From a virus, in the IMG/VR virus record IMGVR_UViG_3300029267_001888, positions 1 through 37,185 of that record: 37,185 nucleotides of DNA. One strand, written 5' to 3'. Below are positions 1-7,071 of this stretch, in pieces. The notes beneath the pieces were generated by a model. That model searched no databases. It was not told where the DNA came from and was given only the letters and a program-made list of their open reading frames with translations. How positions within the stretch are numbered: position 1 is the first letter of the stretch; each line of letters starts with the position of its first letter. A program made the position numbers and the translations under genes.

Positions 1-144
1 TATACTATGTCGGCAAACATGGCAATGATGCTAATGATGGCCTTTCTATAGGAAATGCAGTTCTTACTTTTGGACAAGCATTAACATTAGCAACAGCTGC
101 AACTCCTGGCGCTGCAAATAGATTTGCAATAGTTTGTTTTGATG
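1..144. repeat. Terminal direct repeat, left copy
   Basis: Bases 1-144 are identical to 37042-37185. The repeat lies inside the coding frame of the large tail fibre, and that frame continues perfectly across the join. This fits a circular or circularly permuted genome whose linear contig overlaps itself, with a unique length of 37,041 bp. A physical terminal repeat ending in mid-gene would be unusual, so an assembly overlap is the simpler reading. Confidence 0.95.
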
Positions 145-1367
145 ATGGAATTTATACAGAGAATATTACATGCGTTCAATACGTTGATATTAATGCACCT
201 AATGCTAAGCTTGTAGGAGCTATTATGGGCGTAGATGATACACATGTAAAATTTAGAGAACAAGATGTTGCAACTGGAACAGTTGGGATTAATAAAACAA
301 CTGGAACAGGTTATTTTTTCTGTGAAATAGAGAATCAAAATTTAGCTGGAAATGCTATCGGCCTTCTGACAACTTCAGGATTTACTAACTTTATTTGGAA
401 AAGAATGTTTGTTGTTAATGGAGTCGGTATTGGCGATCTCTCAACTGCTATATCACACTTACATGTTAAAGGAGGAGATATCTATATAAGTGGTACAGGA
501 GTTGGTATAGGAAGAGCCAATGCTGGATCTATTGTAGGAAGAATAGATCATATCTTAGATACAGGTGTAGGTAGTGGAACAGGTGTAGCATGCATAGCAG
601 GAACGATTGATCTTCAGATATCACGAATAGATTCAGTAGCAACTGGAATTACTTCAACTGGTGGTATTACAAATATTCAAATAAATGAATTATCTGGAAC
701 CGCAGCTTATAATGTTGGTGCAGCAGCAGAACTAAATCTTATTGTTAATGAAATGACAGGAACTGAAACTAATGCTGGTACTTTATCATTAATAAGAGGA
801 GATGGCACTTCTCGAATGAACAATATTATTTCTACAAGTTTAACCGATACTTCAAGAACACAACACGCAGTGAGTATATATGGAGCTAGTGGAGTATTAT
901 CAGAAGTAGGCCCCTTAACTGATGGTCAATTAGTAATAGGTTCAACTGGAGTAGCTCCTGTTGCAGCAACTTTAACAGCTGGAACAGGCGTCTCTATCAC
1001 TAATGCAGCAGGAGCAATCACAATCAACTCTACAGGTGGCGGAGTAACATGGACAAATATTTCAGCTAATCAAGCACTAGCAGTAAACAATGGTGTGAAC
1101 TGTACAGGTGGAGCAGCTCTTAGTTTATCTTTGCCAGCAACATCTGCAGTAGGAGATATAATAGAAATAGCTCTAGATGGGTCTACATCATGGACAATTA
1201 CCCAAGCAGCTAACCAACAAATAAGACTAGGATCTAGCCAGTCTACACTTGGAGCAGGGGGAAGTATAGCTTCTACAGCTCAAGGAGATTGGGTTAGATT
1301 AGTTTGTAAAACAGCTAACTTACTTTGGACAACGATTGGTGTTATAGGGAATATAACGGTAACTTAA
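3..1367 (+). CDS. Giant tail fibre/tailspike, C-terminal part (continues from 34722-37041)
   Basis: Last 454 codons of a fibre gene that begins at 34722 and crosses the window end; together they make about 1,228 residues. The frame is open from base 3, so the ATG at 225 is internal, not the start. This part opens with the third of three beta-helix-type modules (YYVGKHGNDANDG...), passes a GPLTDGQLVIG linker that also occurs earlier in the protein near residue 372, and ends in a roughly 110-residue compact domain (VTWTNIS... to ...GNITVT). A divergent copy of that domain ends the next gene, so it is probably a trimerisation or tip domain. Gly/Thr/Ala-rich composition and tandem beta-helix modules indicate a receptor-binding fibre or spike; no enzymatic site is identifiable. 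The next gene starts 10 bases downstream after GGAG. Confidence 0.85.
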   Translation, partial: YYVGKHGNDANDGLSIGNAVLTFGQALTLATAATPGAANRFAIVCFDDGIYTENITCVQYVDINAPNAKLVGAIMGVDDTHVKFREQDVATGTVGINKTTGTGYFFCEIENQNLAGNAIGLLTTSGFTNFIWKRMFVVNGVGIGDLSTAISHLHVKGGDIYISGTGVGIGRANAGSIVGRIDHILDTGVGSGTGVACIAGTIDLQISRIDSVATGITSTGGITNIQINELSGTAAYNVGAAAELNLIVNEMTGTETNAGTLSLIRGDGTSRMNNIISTSLTDTSRTQHAVSIYGASGVLSEVGPLTDGQLVIGSTGVAPVAATLTAGTGVSITNAAGAITINSTGGGVTWTNISANQALAVNNGVNCTGGAALSLSLPATSAVGDIIEIALDGSTSWTITQAANQQIRLGSSQSTLGAGGSIASTAQGDWVRLVCKTANLLWTTIGVIGNITVT

Positions 1368-1377
1368 GGAGTAAATA

Positions 1378-2100
1378 ATGGAAATAGCAGGAGTGCCCTA
1401 TCAAAATCCTTTGAGTTATACAGGGCCAAATATGAACTTGATACCTATAAAGGTATTCAAAAGAGAACCTACTACCACTGATGTAAAATATAGAATTGGA
1501 TCCTTTGCAATTATAGGTAAAGATCCGCTATCTGGAACAGAGGGTGATCTTTGGTACCTTTCGGATTTTAATACTTCTGGTCAAGCAGTATGGTTACAAC
1601 TGCTTACTGGAGCAGGCTCACCAGGAGTGGATAGTTTAACTACAGATGACGGAGCACCAGCTGTTGAACCAGATGGCGTAGGAAATATAAATATTGTAGG
1701 CGGAACAGGGGTAACAGTAACAGGAAATGGGCCAGGAGATACAGTTACAATAGCGGCAAGTGGAATAGCATTAACCTGGAGTGTTATAACTACGGCTACT
1801 CAAACAATTGCGGTAAAAAATGGTTATTTTGCTAATAGGGGAGCAGGATCAGTAACTTTTACACTGCCCGCAGCAGCAGCGGTTGGTGATACTTTCATTG
1901 TAAATGCTAAGAATGCTACTGGATTTATTATAAAACAAAATGCGCTTCAAAATATCCAGTTTGGTAATCAGATTACAACTTCTGGAATTGGTGGACAATT
2001 AGAATCTACAGCGGTAGGAGACTCAATAGAAATAGTATGTTCGGTCGCAAATACAGATTTTAACGTAGTTAGTAGCATAGGAAACATAATAGTTACTTAA
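1378..2100 (+). CDS. Tail fibre-associated protein
   Basis: 240 residues, ATG preceded by AAGGAG. The N-terminal third (KVFKREPTTTDVKYRIG, then GQAVWLQL) matches in layout the N-terminus of the protein at 32010 (KVYSRAPTTADTNYSIG, GGIWVLQG), and the middle carries the fibre motif GNINIVGGTGVTVTGNGPG. The last 105 or so residues are a divergent copy of the C-terminal domain of the giant fibre just upstream (LPAAAAVGDTFIV versus LPATSAVGDIIEI; both end in IGNI-VT). It is probably a shorter fibre or fibre cap assembled with the giant fibre. No catalytic motif is visible. Confidence 0.6.
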   Translation: MEIAGVPYQNPLSYTGPNMNLIPIKVFKREPTTTDVKYRIGSFAIIGKDPLSGTEGDLWYLSDFNTSGQAVWLQLLTGAGSPGVDSLTTDDGAPAVEPDGVGNINIVGGTGVTVTGNGPGDTVTIAASGIALTWSVITTATQTIAVKNGYFANRGAGSVTFTLPAAAAVGDTFIVNAKNATGFIIKQNALQNIQFGNQITTSGIGGQLESTAVGDSIEIVCSVANTDFNVVSSIGNIIVT

Positions 2101-2111
2101 GGAGACAAAAA

Positions 2112-2867
2112 ATGGCAACAAACAATGCGACAAATAAAACAGCTGATACTTTCACTGCTACAACATCTTTAGCCACTACTTTTGATACAAATGTAACGGC
2201 TGCTGGTGTAACAATGGCAGGCACAACTATTGCAGCAGACGGAACAGATGCTAATATTTCAATAACAATGACACCAAAAGGTACAGGAACAGTTAATCCA
2301 GCAGCCTTAAGTGTTAATAGCGCTTATACTTTTCCTACAACTGATGGAAGCGCGAACGAAGTATTGACAACAGATGGGGCTGGGGGCGTTACTTGGGAAT
2401 CAAATTCAGATATTGGAACACTAGTACAAACAGTTTATACACAACAAACATCGGTTGTAACAGTTAATTCTAGTTGGGCTTTAGACAATTCTATTCCACA
2501 AAATACAGAAGGAGTCGAAATAACGACTGTAACAATTACACCAACATCTGCTACAAATCTTTTGTTGATAAAAGCTCATGCATTTGGTCAAGTTACTACT
2601 GGAACAAATTCTGCTTTAGCGTTTTTTCAAGACTCTACAGCGAATGCTTTAGCAGCTACAGCCAATCCTTATGCGTCGAATACTTCATGGACAGCAAGTG
2701 GAACTTTAATGTATGCAATGATAAGTGGGACAACTTCTGCTACAACATTTAAATTAAGAGGGTCGGCTGGGGTAGGAACTTGGTATGTTAACGGAGATTC
2801 ATCAGCCACTAGGTTATATGGTGGTGTTGCACTAGCTTATATTGAAGTTTTAGAAATTGAAGTTTAG
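2112..2867 (+). CDS. Tail fibre-like structural protein
   Basis: 251 residues, Thr/Ser/Ala-rich, start preceded by AAGGAG. The N-terminal half has the phage-fibre pattern of simple beta repeats (AADGTDANISITMTPKGTG, then TDGSANEVLTTDGAGGVTW). The C-terminal half (about residue 100 onward) is a compact beta-rich domain. It is the third gene in a run of fibre genes and is followed 8 bases later by a tail assembly chaperone-like gene, which supports a tail-tip role. Distal tail or accessory fibre is inferred from composition and context. Confidence 0.55.
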   Translation: MATNNATNKTADTFTATTSLATTFDTNVTAAGVTMAGTTIAADGTDANISITMTPKGTGTVNPAALSVNSAYTFPTTDGSANEVLTTDGAGGVTWESNSDIGTLVQTVYTQQTSVVTVNSSWALDNSIPQNTEGVEITTVTITPTSATNLLLIKAHAFGQVTTGTNSALAFFQDSTANALAATANPYASNTSWTASGTLMYAMISGTTSATTFKLRGSAGVGTWYVNGDSSATRLYGGVALAYIEVLEIEV

Positions 2868-2875
2868 GAGATATT

Positions 2876-3250
2876 ATGGCATTAAAATATTATATGAAAC
2901 CAGATAGCAATACTCCTCCGGCGTACGTTTATGTTGTTGGGGATGACTCAGACAGCTTATGGGATGCTGATAAATGTATTGAAGTAGATCCACAGCCTTC
3001 TTGTGCTCACATATATAATATACAAGCAAAAGAATGGCAAATAGATGAAATAAGATTTATGTGTAATCTTAGACACTTGCGAGATAATGAATTAAGACGA
3101 ACTGATAAATATGTATTGCCGGATTATCCAATATCTGCCGAAGATTTGGTAGTTGCTAAACAATACAGACAAGATTTAAGGGATTGTCCAGATGAAGCAG
3201 TATTAGCTGATAGAGTTTTACCAGATTGTCCTGCAGTTTGTAACTCATAG
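2876..3250 (+). CDS. Phage tail assembly chaperone-like protein
   Basis: 124 residues, preceded by AGGAG. The central and C-terminal part (LRDNELRRTDKYVLPDYP, then VAKQYRQDLRDCP) matches the signature of the phage tail assembly chaperone family (Phage_tail_APC): arginines, R-TD, LPD-P, then YRQ-LRD-P. This family sits directly downstream of tail fibre genes in many phages, as here, and is thought to help fibres fold or attach. The N-terminal 50 residues are less typical. Family call good; function by family. Confidence 0.7.
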   Translation: MALKYYMKPDSNTPPAYVYVVGDDSDSLWDADKCIEVDPQPSCAHIYNIQAKEWQIDEIRFMCNLRHLRDNELRRTDKYVLPDYPISAEDLVVAKQYRQDLRDCPDEAVLADRVLPDCPAVCNS

Positions 3251-3257
3251 GTAATAT

Positions 3258-3371
3258 ATGAAAGAAGTGTTTAAAGAAATTTTAAGCGAGATTTCAGAAA
3301 GATCAAGATATATCATTTTTTTCGGAATAGGATTAATAGTTGGGATTATTCCATACTTATTACATAAATAA
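3258..3371 (+). CDS. Small single-span membrane protein (possible holin)
   Basis: 37 residues (MKEVFKEILSEIS... to ...YLLHK). A short charged amphipathic N-terminus is followed by one hydrophobic stretch of about 18 residues (IIFFGIGLIVGIIPYLL) and a basic tail. It starts 7 bases after the tail chaperone stop and ends just before a terminator, so it is the last gene of the fibre operon, a common place for lysis or membrane proteins. Holin is a guess from size and position; no endolysin is adjacent. Confidence 0.5.
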   Translation: MKEVFKEILSEISERSRYIIFFGIGLIVGIIPYLLHK

Positions 3372-3374
3372 GAA

Positions 3375-3396
3375 AAGCAGCCGATTAAGGCTGCTT
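3375..3396. terminator. Bidirectional terminator between convergent operons
   Basis: Perfect 8-bp stem AAGCAGCC / GGCTGCTT with a 6-base loop, between the end of the fibre operon (3371) and the end of the leftward recombination operon (3408). On the minus strand the stem is followed by TTCTTATTT, a better T-rich tail than on the plus strand, so it probably serves both operons but suits the leftward one best. Confidence 0.8.
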
Positions 3397-3407
3397 AATT
3401 TAAGAAA

Positions 3408-4286
3408 CTATATCGTTCTCTTTAGAGACCATTTAATTATTGGATCTCCTCTGAATTCACCCAAATCCCTATTTAAAAGCTCAGGAATCGACTTATAGTC
3501 TATTAGACCAGGTAGGGTACTGCGAACGTAACGAAAGCCCTTAGAACAGGCGCTTCTGTTGCTTGAGAGCGATTTTAATTCTTCTTCTAATGCCTTCTCT
3601 TCTTCACACAAAATCTTCTTTTGTTGCTTAATTTCATATATTCTTTCCGCTATTTTAAGCCACTCTATTCCTTGTTCTATATAATCATCTTCAGTTAATG
3701 GAGGTTCTATTAAGCTTTCTACACAATCCCAGAAGTCTTCAAGCTTCTTTTCCATCCTACTAATATATTCATCATCTCTCTTGACTTTGACTATTACCCC
3801 CTCTCCTTTATGAAAAGAAAAATAGTCAACATAAGGAAGCTCTGTTACCATGATTTGCATTTGTACTTGAGGATAATACTTATCTGGTACCCTTCCTCTT
3901 TTAGATAGAGTATGATCTTCTTCGTTACAATTTTTTATCTCCACTGACCTATCTTCTGTGATGTTGAGTCCATCTAAAGAAGCTAATAAGTGGGGATATT
4001 TTTTATTTTTAACGCAAACTGGATCAACTAAATCTCTTATCATTTCTTGATAAACAAGTCTAGCTGGTTCTTCCATGCTTTTGCCGTATCTTGTAGCAGC
4101 ATTATTACAGCTCAGATCAGCTAAACCAAGCTTCTCTTGCCATAAAAGATAAGGAGTTTTAATCCTACCATCTGGAAGCTTCCATTTAGCAGTGCCCATT
4201 ATAATTGGTGCATCCGAGGCTCCTACATGATTTTTTCTTATCTCTAGCCATTCCTTAGTGCCCTGTTCTATTTTTAGTTTTTCCAT
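3408..4286 (-). CDS. YqaJ/lambda-exo family 5'-3' exonuclease
   Basis: 292 residues. Resects one strand of linear dsDNA so that the RecT-type partner encoded just upstream can anneal the exposed ssDNA. Motifs fit the YqaJ viral recombinase fold: GASD near residue 24, RYGKSMEEPAR near 66-76, the acidic LLASLDG near 102-108 and the PD-(D/E)XK E-x-K pair in SVEIKNC near 115-121, then YYPQVQMQIMV. The C-terminus is charged and coiled (KQQKKILCEEEKALEEEL). The start abuts the RecT stop, so they are translationally coupled. It lies in the leftward operon fed by the promoter at 5420-5449. Confidence 0.88.
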   Translation of the reverse strand: MEKLKIEQGTKEWLEIRKNHVGASDAPIIMGTAKWKLPDGRIKTPYLLWQEKLGLADLSCNNAATRYGKSMEEPARLVYQEMIRDLVDPVCVKNKKYPHLLASLDGLNITEDRSVEIKNCNEEDHTLSKRGRVPDKYYPQVQMQIMVTELPYVDYFSFHKGEGVIVKVKRDDEYISRMEKKLEDFWDCVESLIEPPLTEDDYIEQGIEWLKIAERIYEIKQQKKILCEEEKALEEELKSLSSNRSACSKGFRYVRSTLPGLIDYKSIPELLNRDLGEFRGDPIIKWSLKRTI

Positions 4287-5062
4287 TACATTATCCTCTC
4301 ATGAATCTCTTCTACCTTTGAGATAGCTCTTTTTAATACCTTTTCATACATTTCTTTGGGCATATCAGCAAAATCATCAATATCTTTTTTCTGAAGAAAA
4401 GCTTCTATCTCTTCTCTATATTCAGGTATTTCATTAAATAACGCGATAAGTTCGTCTACTTCATCTTCACTTCTTTTGTCTGCTATTTCAACGGCAGTGC
4501 TTTGATGGGGCATCTCTTCTTTAAGACTAGGATCCAAACTCAGCTCACCTTCTACATAACAATTTCCGATAATATCCGGAAATAATTGCCTAGCTAATCT
4601 TGACAAAGCTCTAGCAAATAACATATCCCTAGTATAAGTTGCCCATGGGCCGCTGTCTTTATAAATCCCAGCTTTCTTAGCCTCTACAACAGAAAAGCTT
4701 TCAGTCCACATATCGTTGTTGTCTGCTCTTCTGCCATGCAATATACATATTTCATCATTTGATTTCTTATCACGCGTCACAGAGTGTTTCTTTGATCTAA
4801 TTAAGGCATTCATCATACGAGCAGACATCTCTACCTTACCTCGAACAAAATAAAGACCTCCGCCTAACGCTTGTCTAGGATCAATTCCTAAAGACTTAGC
4901 AGTTTCAACTATAGCAAAAATGCCTTCTTGCCCCATCTTTGAATAATGGGGAGTCTTTATTAGTAAATTGCATATCTCCTGTGTGTTGTTTAGTTCTGTC
5001 AAGTAGCTGTCTTTTTTAACCATAACTTCTTTTTTATCTTCATTAATAATCTTCATCATCAT
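4286..5062 (-). CDS. RecT-family ssDNA annealing protein
   Basis: 258 residues. Binds ssDNA and anneals complementary strands during phage recombination, working with the YqaJ exonuclease downstream. RecT features: the N-terminal region with SLGIDPRQALGGGLYFVRGKVEMSA, then SARMMNALIRSKKH, a mid-protein WTESFSVVEAKKAGI, and the family-typical WATYTRDMLFARALSRLARQLFPDI. The C-terminal 70 residues are acidic and probably variable. The start overlaps the upstream stop as ATGA. The pairing with YqaJ is the standard two-gene recombination module. Confidence 0.85.
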   Translation of the reverse strand: MMMKIINEDKKEVMVKKDSYLTELNNTQEICNLLIKTPHYSKMGQEGIFAIVETAKSLGIDPRQALGGGLYFVRGKVEMSARMMNALIRSKKHSVTRDKKSNDEICILHGRRADNNDMWTESFSVVEAKKAGIYKDSGPWATYTRDMLFARALSRLARQLFPDIIGNCYVEGELSLDPSLKEEMPHQSTAVEIADKRSEDEVDELIALFNEIPEYREEIEAFLQKKDIDDFADMPKEMYEKVLKRAISKVEEIHERIM

Positions 5063-5364
5063 ATTCCTATTTTTGGTAAATTAATTGTTTTAGTAATAAA
5101 CTGTACTCTTAAACCGTACGCTTCATCATCTTTTGTAGTTAACTTAGGTTCTTTTCTTGGTAATTTTATATCGAATACATTAGCAAGCTCTTCAAGGGCG
5201 TCTTCTAATGCAATGACGTCGCCAGTATTATAGACCTGATTGATTACCTCTTTGAGGAATTCTTCAGCAGCATCATATTTCTTAAGTTCATCAACGTGTA
5301 CCCAGTCTTCCATTGGATCAAAGTCGCAATATGGATCTAAGGGTGGTTCATACATATTCATCAT
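5059..5364 (-). CDS. Small acidic protein, first gene of the recombination operon
   Basis: 101 residues, acidic N-terminus (EPPLDPYCDFDPMEDW), helical middle. Not recognised. The AAGGA ribosome site 5 bases before ATG 5364 supports the start, and its stop overlaps the RecT start (ATGA), so it belongs to the Exo/RecT operon. A role in recombination or as an early accessory factor is inferred from position only. Confidence 0.7.
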   Translation of the reverse strand: MMNMYEPPLDPYCDFDPMEDWVHVDELKKYDAAEEFLKEVINQVYNTGDVIALEDALEELANVFDIKLPRKEPKLTTKDDEAYGLRVQFITKTINLPKIGI

Positions 5365-5398
5365 AAGTATCCTTAGTTAAATAAATGTTTACAATTAC

Positions 5399-5427
5399 TT
5401 GCAAAATTTATATGACTTCATAATAAT
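5399..5427 (+). promoter_or_regulatory. Candidate rightward promoter for the HTH/replication region
   Basis: TTGCAA (5399-5404), 17-base spacer, AATAAT (5422-5427), about 50 bases before the HTH gene at 5476. It overlaps the leftward promoter, so the two could be switched together by a regulator. Confidence 0.5.
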
Positions 5428-5449
5428 GGAATATAAATAAACAAGTCAA
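5420..5449 (-). promoter_or_regulatory. Sigma70-type promoter for the leftward RecT/Exo operon
   Basis: On the minus strand TTGACT (5449-5444), an 18-base spacer and TATTAT (5425-5420). It points at the start of the 5059-5364 gene about 55 bases away. It overlaps the rightward promoter candidate, forming a divergent early control region. Confidence 0.65.
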
Positions 5450-5475
5450 CAAAAAAAAATAACAAAGGATACAAA

Positions 5476-5685
5476 ATGACACAAAAAGAATCAAAAGACA
5501 CACAGATATCATACATGACAATAAGGCAATTCTCTAATAAATATAGGTTTAAGGGTTATGCGGCTCTCAGAGTTTATATATATAATCACCCTGAATTCAG
5601 AGATAAATGCGTTAGAAGATTTGGAAGAACTTTATTAATAGATGAAAAAAAAGCACTAGATTTTATAGACAAAAGCCTTGTATGA
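5476..5685 (+). CDS. Small winged-HTH (excisionase-like) DNA-binding protein
   Basis: 69 residues. The layout TIRQFSNKYRF-x-GYAALRVYIYNHPEFR, then RRFGRTLLIDEKKALDFID, is that of small phage/excisionase-type HTH proteins: recognition segment, wing with R-R-G-R, then a closing helix. The N-terminal half of the alpha-CTD fusion protein at 28295-28687 has the same plan. It is the first rightward gene from the divergent promoter region and is therefore a candidate early regulator. Preceded by AAAGGA. Confidence 0.65.
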   Translation: MTQKESKDTQISYMTIRQFSNKYRFKGYAALRVYIYNHPEFRDKCVRRFGRTLLIDEKKALDFIDKSLV

Positions 5686-5787
5686 TTCAAGTAATTAAAA
5701 AAAAAACATATACTTAATTAAAGAAAAGTTTTAAAAAAGAATTTGGATACGTGGATTTCCCGTTTCCAGGATACGCAACACCAGCGA

Positions 5788-5804
5788 AGTTATCCGAGAT
5801 AACT
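5788..5804. promoter_or_regulatory. Palindromic operator-like site
   Basis: Perfect 7-bp inverted repeat AGTTATC / GATAACT around CGA. A second, single copy of the half site (AGTTATCCG) lies about 97 bases downstream. This is typical of a dimeric repressor site. The HTH protein at 5476 or the XRE protein at 11372 could bind it, but neither is shown to. Confidence 0.5.
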
Positions 5805-5852
5805 CATAAAGAATATAGAAAATGATGTGGAAAAGATTAAGATAAAAAAAAT

Positions 5853-5880
5853 GGGAGAAAAGGAACCACTCCTTTCTCCC
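5853..5880 (+). ncRNA. GAACCAC leader RNA element, copy 1 (hairpin)
   Basis: Stem GGGAGAAA-(A)-GG pairs with CCTTTCTCCC, ten base pairs with one bulged A; GGAACCAC spans the top of the stem and the loop. It is followed by CCGTGAAG at 5891-5898, similar to the CGTGAGG found after other copies. Lies in the leader of the replication initiator. Confidence 0.55.
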
Positions 5881-5936
5881 AACGAGTTATCCGTGAAGAT
5901 AAATAACATTAACCCCCCTCTTAAAGAAGGATCAAT

Positions 5937-5975
5937 ATGTTAAATAAATTAAAACCATCAAGAATAAGGAATTAA
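5937..5975 (+). CDS. 12-residue leader peptide ahead of the replication initiator
   Basis: MLNKLKPSRIRN with a GAAGGA ribosome site 5-6 bases upstream; its stop lies 3 bases before the initiator ATG at 5979. It could couple or limit translation of the initiator. It is very short, so this is tentative. Confidence 0.3.
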   Translation: MLNKLKPSRIRN

Positions 5976-5978
5976 TCT

Positions 5979-7010
5979 ATGTTGAATAATCATAATAGCA
6001 CATCATTATTAAATCAAGAAAAAGATGAAAACAATTTTCAAATAGAGGACGGAAGCTCTTTACATAAGTATAGAACAGAGACTCCAAATATTGTTTATGA
6101 TTTGGATTTAGATCCGTACGAAGGATGGCTTTACTCTCATCTAAAAAGAATAGCAGGCGATCAAGGTGCCTGTTTTGCTTCAAATAAAACATTAGCAATC
6201 AAATCTAAAATATCAGAAAGAAAAGTAAAAGACTGTAAAAATTCATTGTCTCAAAAAGGTCTTATCAAGATCACAGAACGAAAAAAAGCAAACGGATCAC
6301 CTGATACTACTTTAATACAAATTATTGATCTGTGGCCCCAGAACTTCGTCCATTTTCAAAAAAAGTTTAGTAGGGCATGTGGTGCCCGAGGGGTAGGGCA
6401 TGTGGTGCCTGAGGGTAGGGCATGTGGTGCCCGTAAAGAAGAACCTATTGAAGAAGAACATTATTATAAGAAACATATGTCCGAGGTCGAAACCTCTCTC
6501 GCATCTGATGATGCTCACTTTTGTGCTAATTATTTATATGAAAAGTTAAAAGAAAGAAGGCCTAGTAGAAAACCCCCTAACTTAAAACATTGGATTAGAG
6601 ATTTTGATTCAATAATCAGAATCGATGAAATTTCCAAGGATAAGATTCTAGAGGCAATTGATTTTGTTATGAAGTCAGGTAGTCCATTCAATGTTCAGTC
6701 ACCGGTATCGCTAAGAACCAAATACGAAAACATAGCGGATCATATAGCGCTAGCAAAGAAAAGATCTGAAAAAGACTCTAGAGTACCTGAGGCAATTGAA
6801 GTGATAAATAGATATCTTTTAGGCATCACCGCAGGTAATTTATGCAATGAGCTGAGCTTTAAAATTGGAGATAACGGCAGTATATACCATACGATTGAGA
6901 AGAAATTTTATCCTAGATCATATGAAAAGTTTATGGAAGCTCTACAGGAGAAAAAGATACCACAAACACTGCTTGATAAGATAAATCGTAAAATTAATAA
7001 CATCAATTAA
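5979..7010 (+). CDS. Replication initiator (winged-HTH, DnaD/O-like)
   Basis: 343 residues. Residues of about 35-110 form a winged HTH of the kind found at the N-terminus of phage replication initiators (DPYEGWLYSHLKRIAGDQGACFASNKTLA, KISERKVKDCKNSLSQKGLIKI). A linker region near residues 131-152 is encoded by three DNA repeats, as in lambda O-type genes where the origin lies inside the initiator gene. The C-terminal half is helical and basic, and probably recruits host helicase machinery. No polymerase or helicase is encoded nearby, so the host replisome is the likely partner. Preceded by AAGGA at about 8 bases. Family placement is by architecture only. Confidence 0.65.
   Translation: MLNNHNSTSLLNQEKDENNFQIEDGSSLHKYRTETPNIVYDLDLDPYEGWLYSHLKRIAGDQGACFASNKTLAIKSKISERKVKDCKNSLSQKGLIKITERKKANGSPDTTLIQIIDLWPQNFVHFQKKFSRACGARGVGHVVPEGRACGARKEEPIEEEHYYKKHMSEVETSLASDDAHFCANYLYEKLKERRPSRKPPNLKHWIRDFDSIIRIDEISKDKILEAIDFVMKSGSPFNVQSPVSLRTKYENIADHIALAKKRSEKDSRVPEAIEVINRYLLGITAGNLCNELSFKIGDNGSIYHTIEKKFYPRSYEKFMEALQEKKIPQTLLDKINRKINNIN
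6371..6431. repeat. Three iteron-like direct repeats inside the initiator gene (candidate origin)
   Basis: TAGGGCATGTGGTGCC occurs exactly at 6371-6386, 6394-6409 and 6416-6431. Each unit contains the inverted arms GGCA/TGCC. The starts are 23 and 22 bases apart, so copies are read in different frames (RACGAR, VGHVV, RACGAR), yet the DNA is identical. This indicates selection on DNA rather than protein, as expected for initiator-binding iterons of a lambda-like origin. Confidence 0.6.
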
Positions 7011-7015
7011 ATTTA

Positions 7016-7044
7016 TTGAAATAATGTTTAATATACACTATTAC
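7016..7044 (+). promoter_or_regulatory. Sigma70-type promoter upstream of the nuclease operon
   Basis: TTGAAA (7016-7021), 17-base spacer, TATTAC (7039-7044). The predicted start near 7050 would place a GAACCAC motif (7062-7068) near the 5' end of the transcript, just before ATG 7072. Confidence 0.55.
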
Positions 7045-7071
7045 TGGAAATAGCTACTAGGGAACCACAAC

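Larger units (their letters stand above)
5686..5978 (+). promoter_or_regulatory. Non-coding leader upstream of the replication initiator
   Basis: About 290 bases with no substantial gene. It holds A-rich sequence after the HTH gene, two GGATACG repeats flanking a TGGA/TCCA inverted pair, the perfect palindrome AGTTATC-CGA-GATAACT at 5788-5804 (a half site recurs as GAGTTATCCG at 5884-5893), a strong hairpin carrying GAACCAC at 5853-5880, and a 12-codon leader ORF at 5937-5975. The palindrome is a good candidate operator. The arrangement suggests layered control of the initiator gene. Confidence 0.6.

Noticed and set aside
1-144. Physical long terminal repeat of a linear virion genome
   Set aside because: Both copies end inside a coding frame that continues through the join; self-overlap of a circular or permuted map is simpler.
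225-1367. Independent gene starting at ATG 225
   Set aside because: The frame is open from base 3 and joins the fibre frame at the window end, so 225 is an internal methionine.
225-2867. Diversity-generating retroelement near the fibres
   Set aside because: No reverse transcriptase and no template/variable repeat pair was seen.
6371-6431. CRISPR array
   Set aside because: Only three 16-base repeats with 6-7 base gaps inside a coding gene; iterons fit better.
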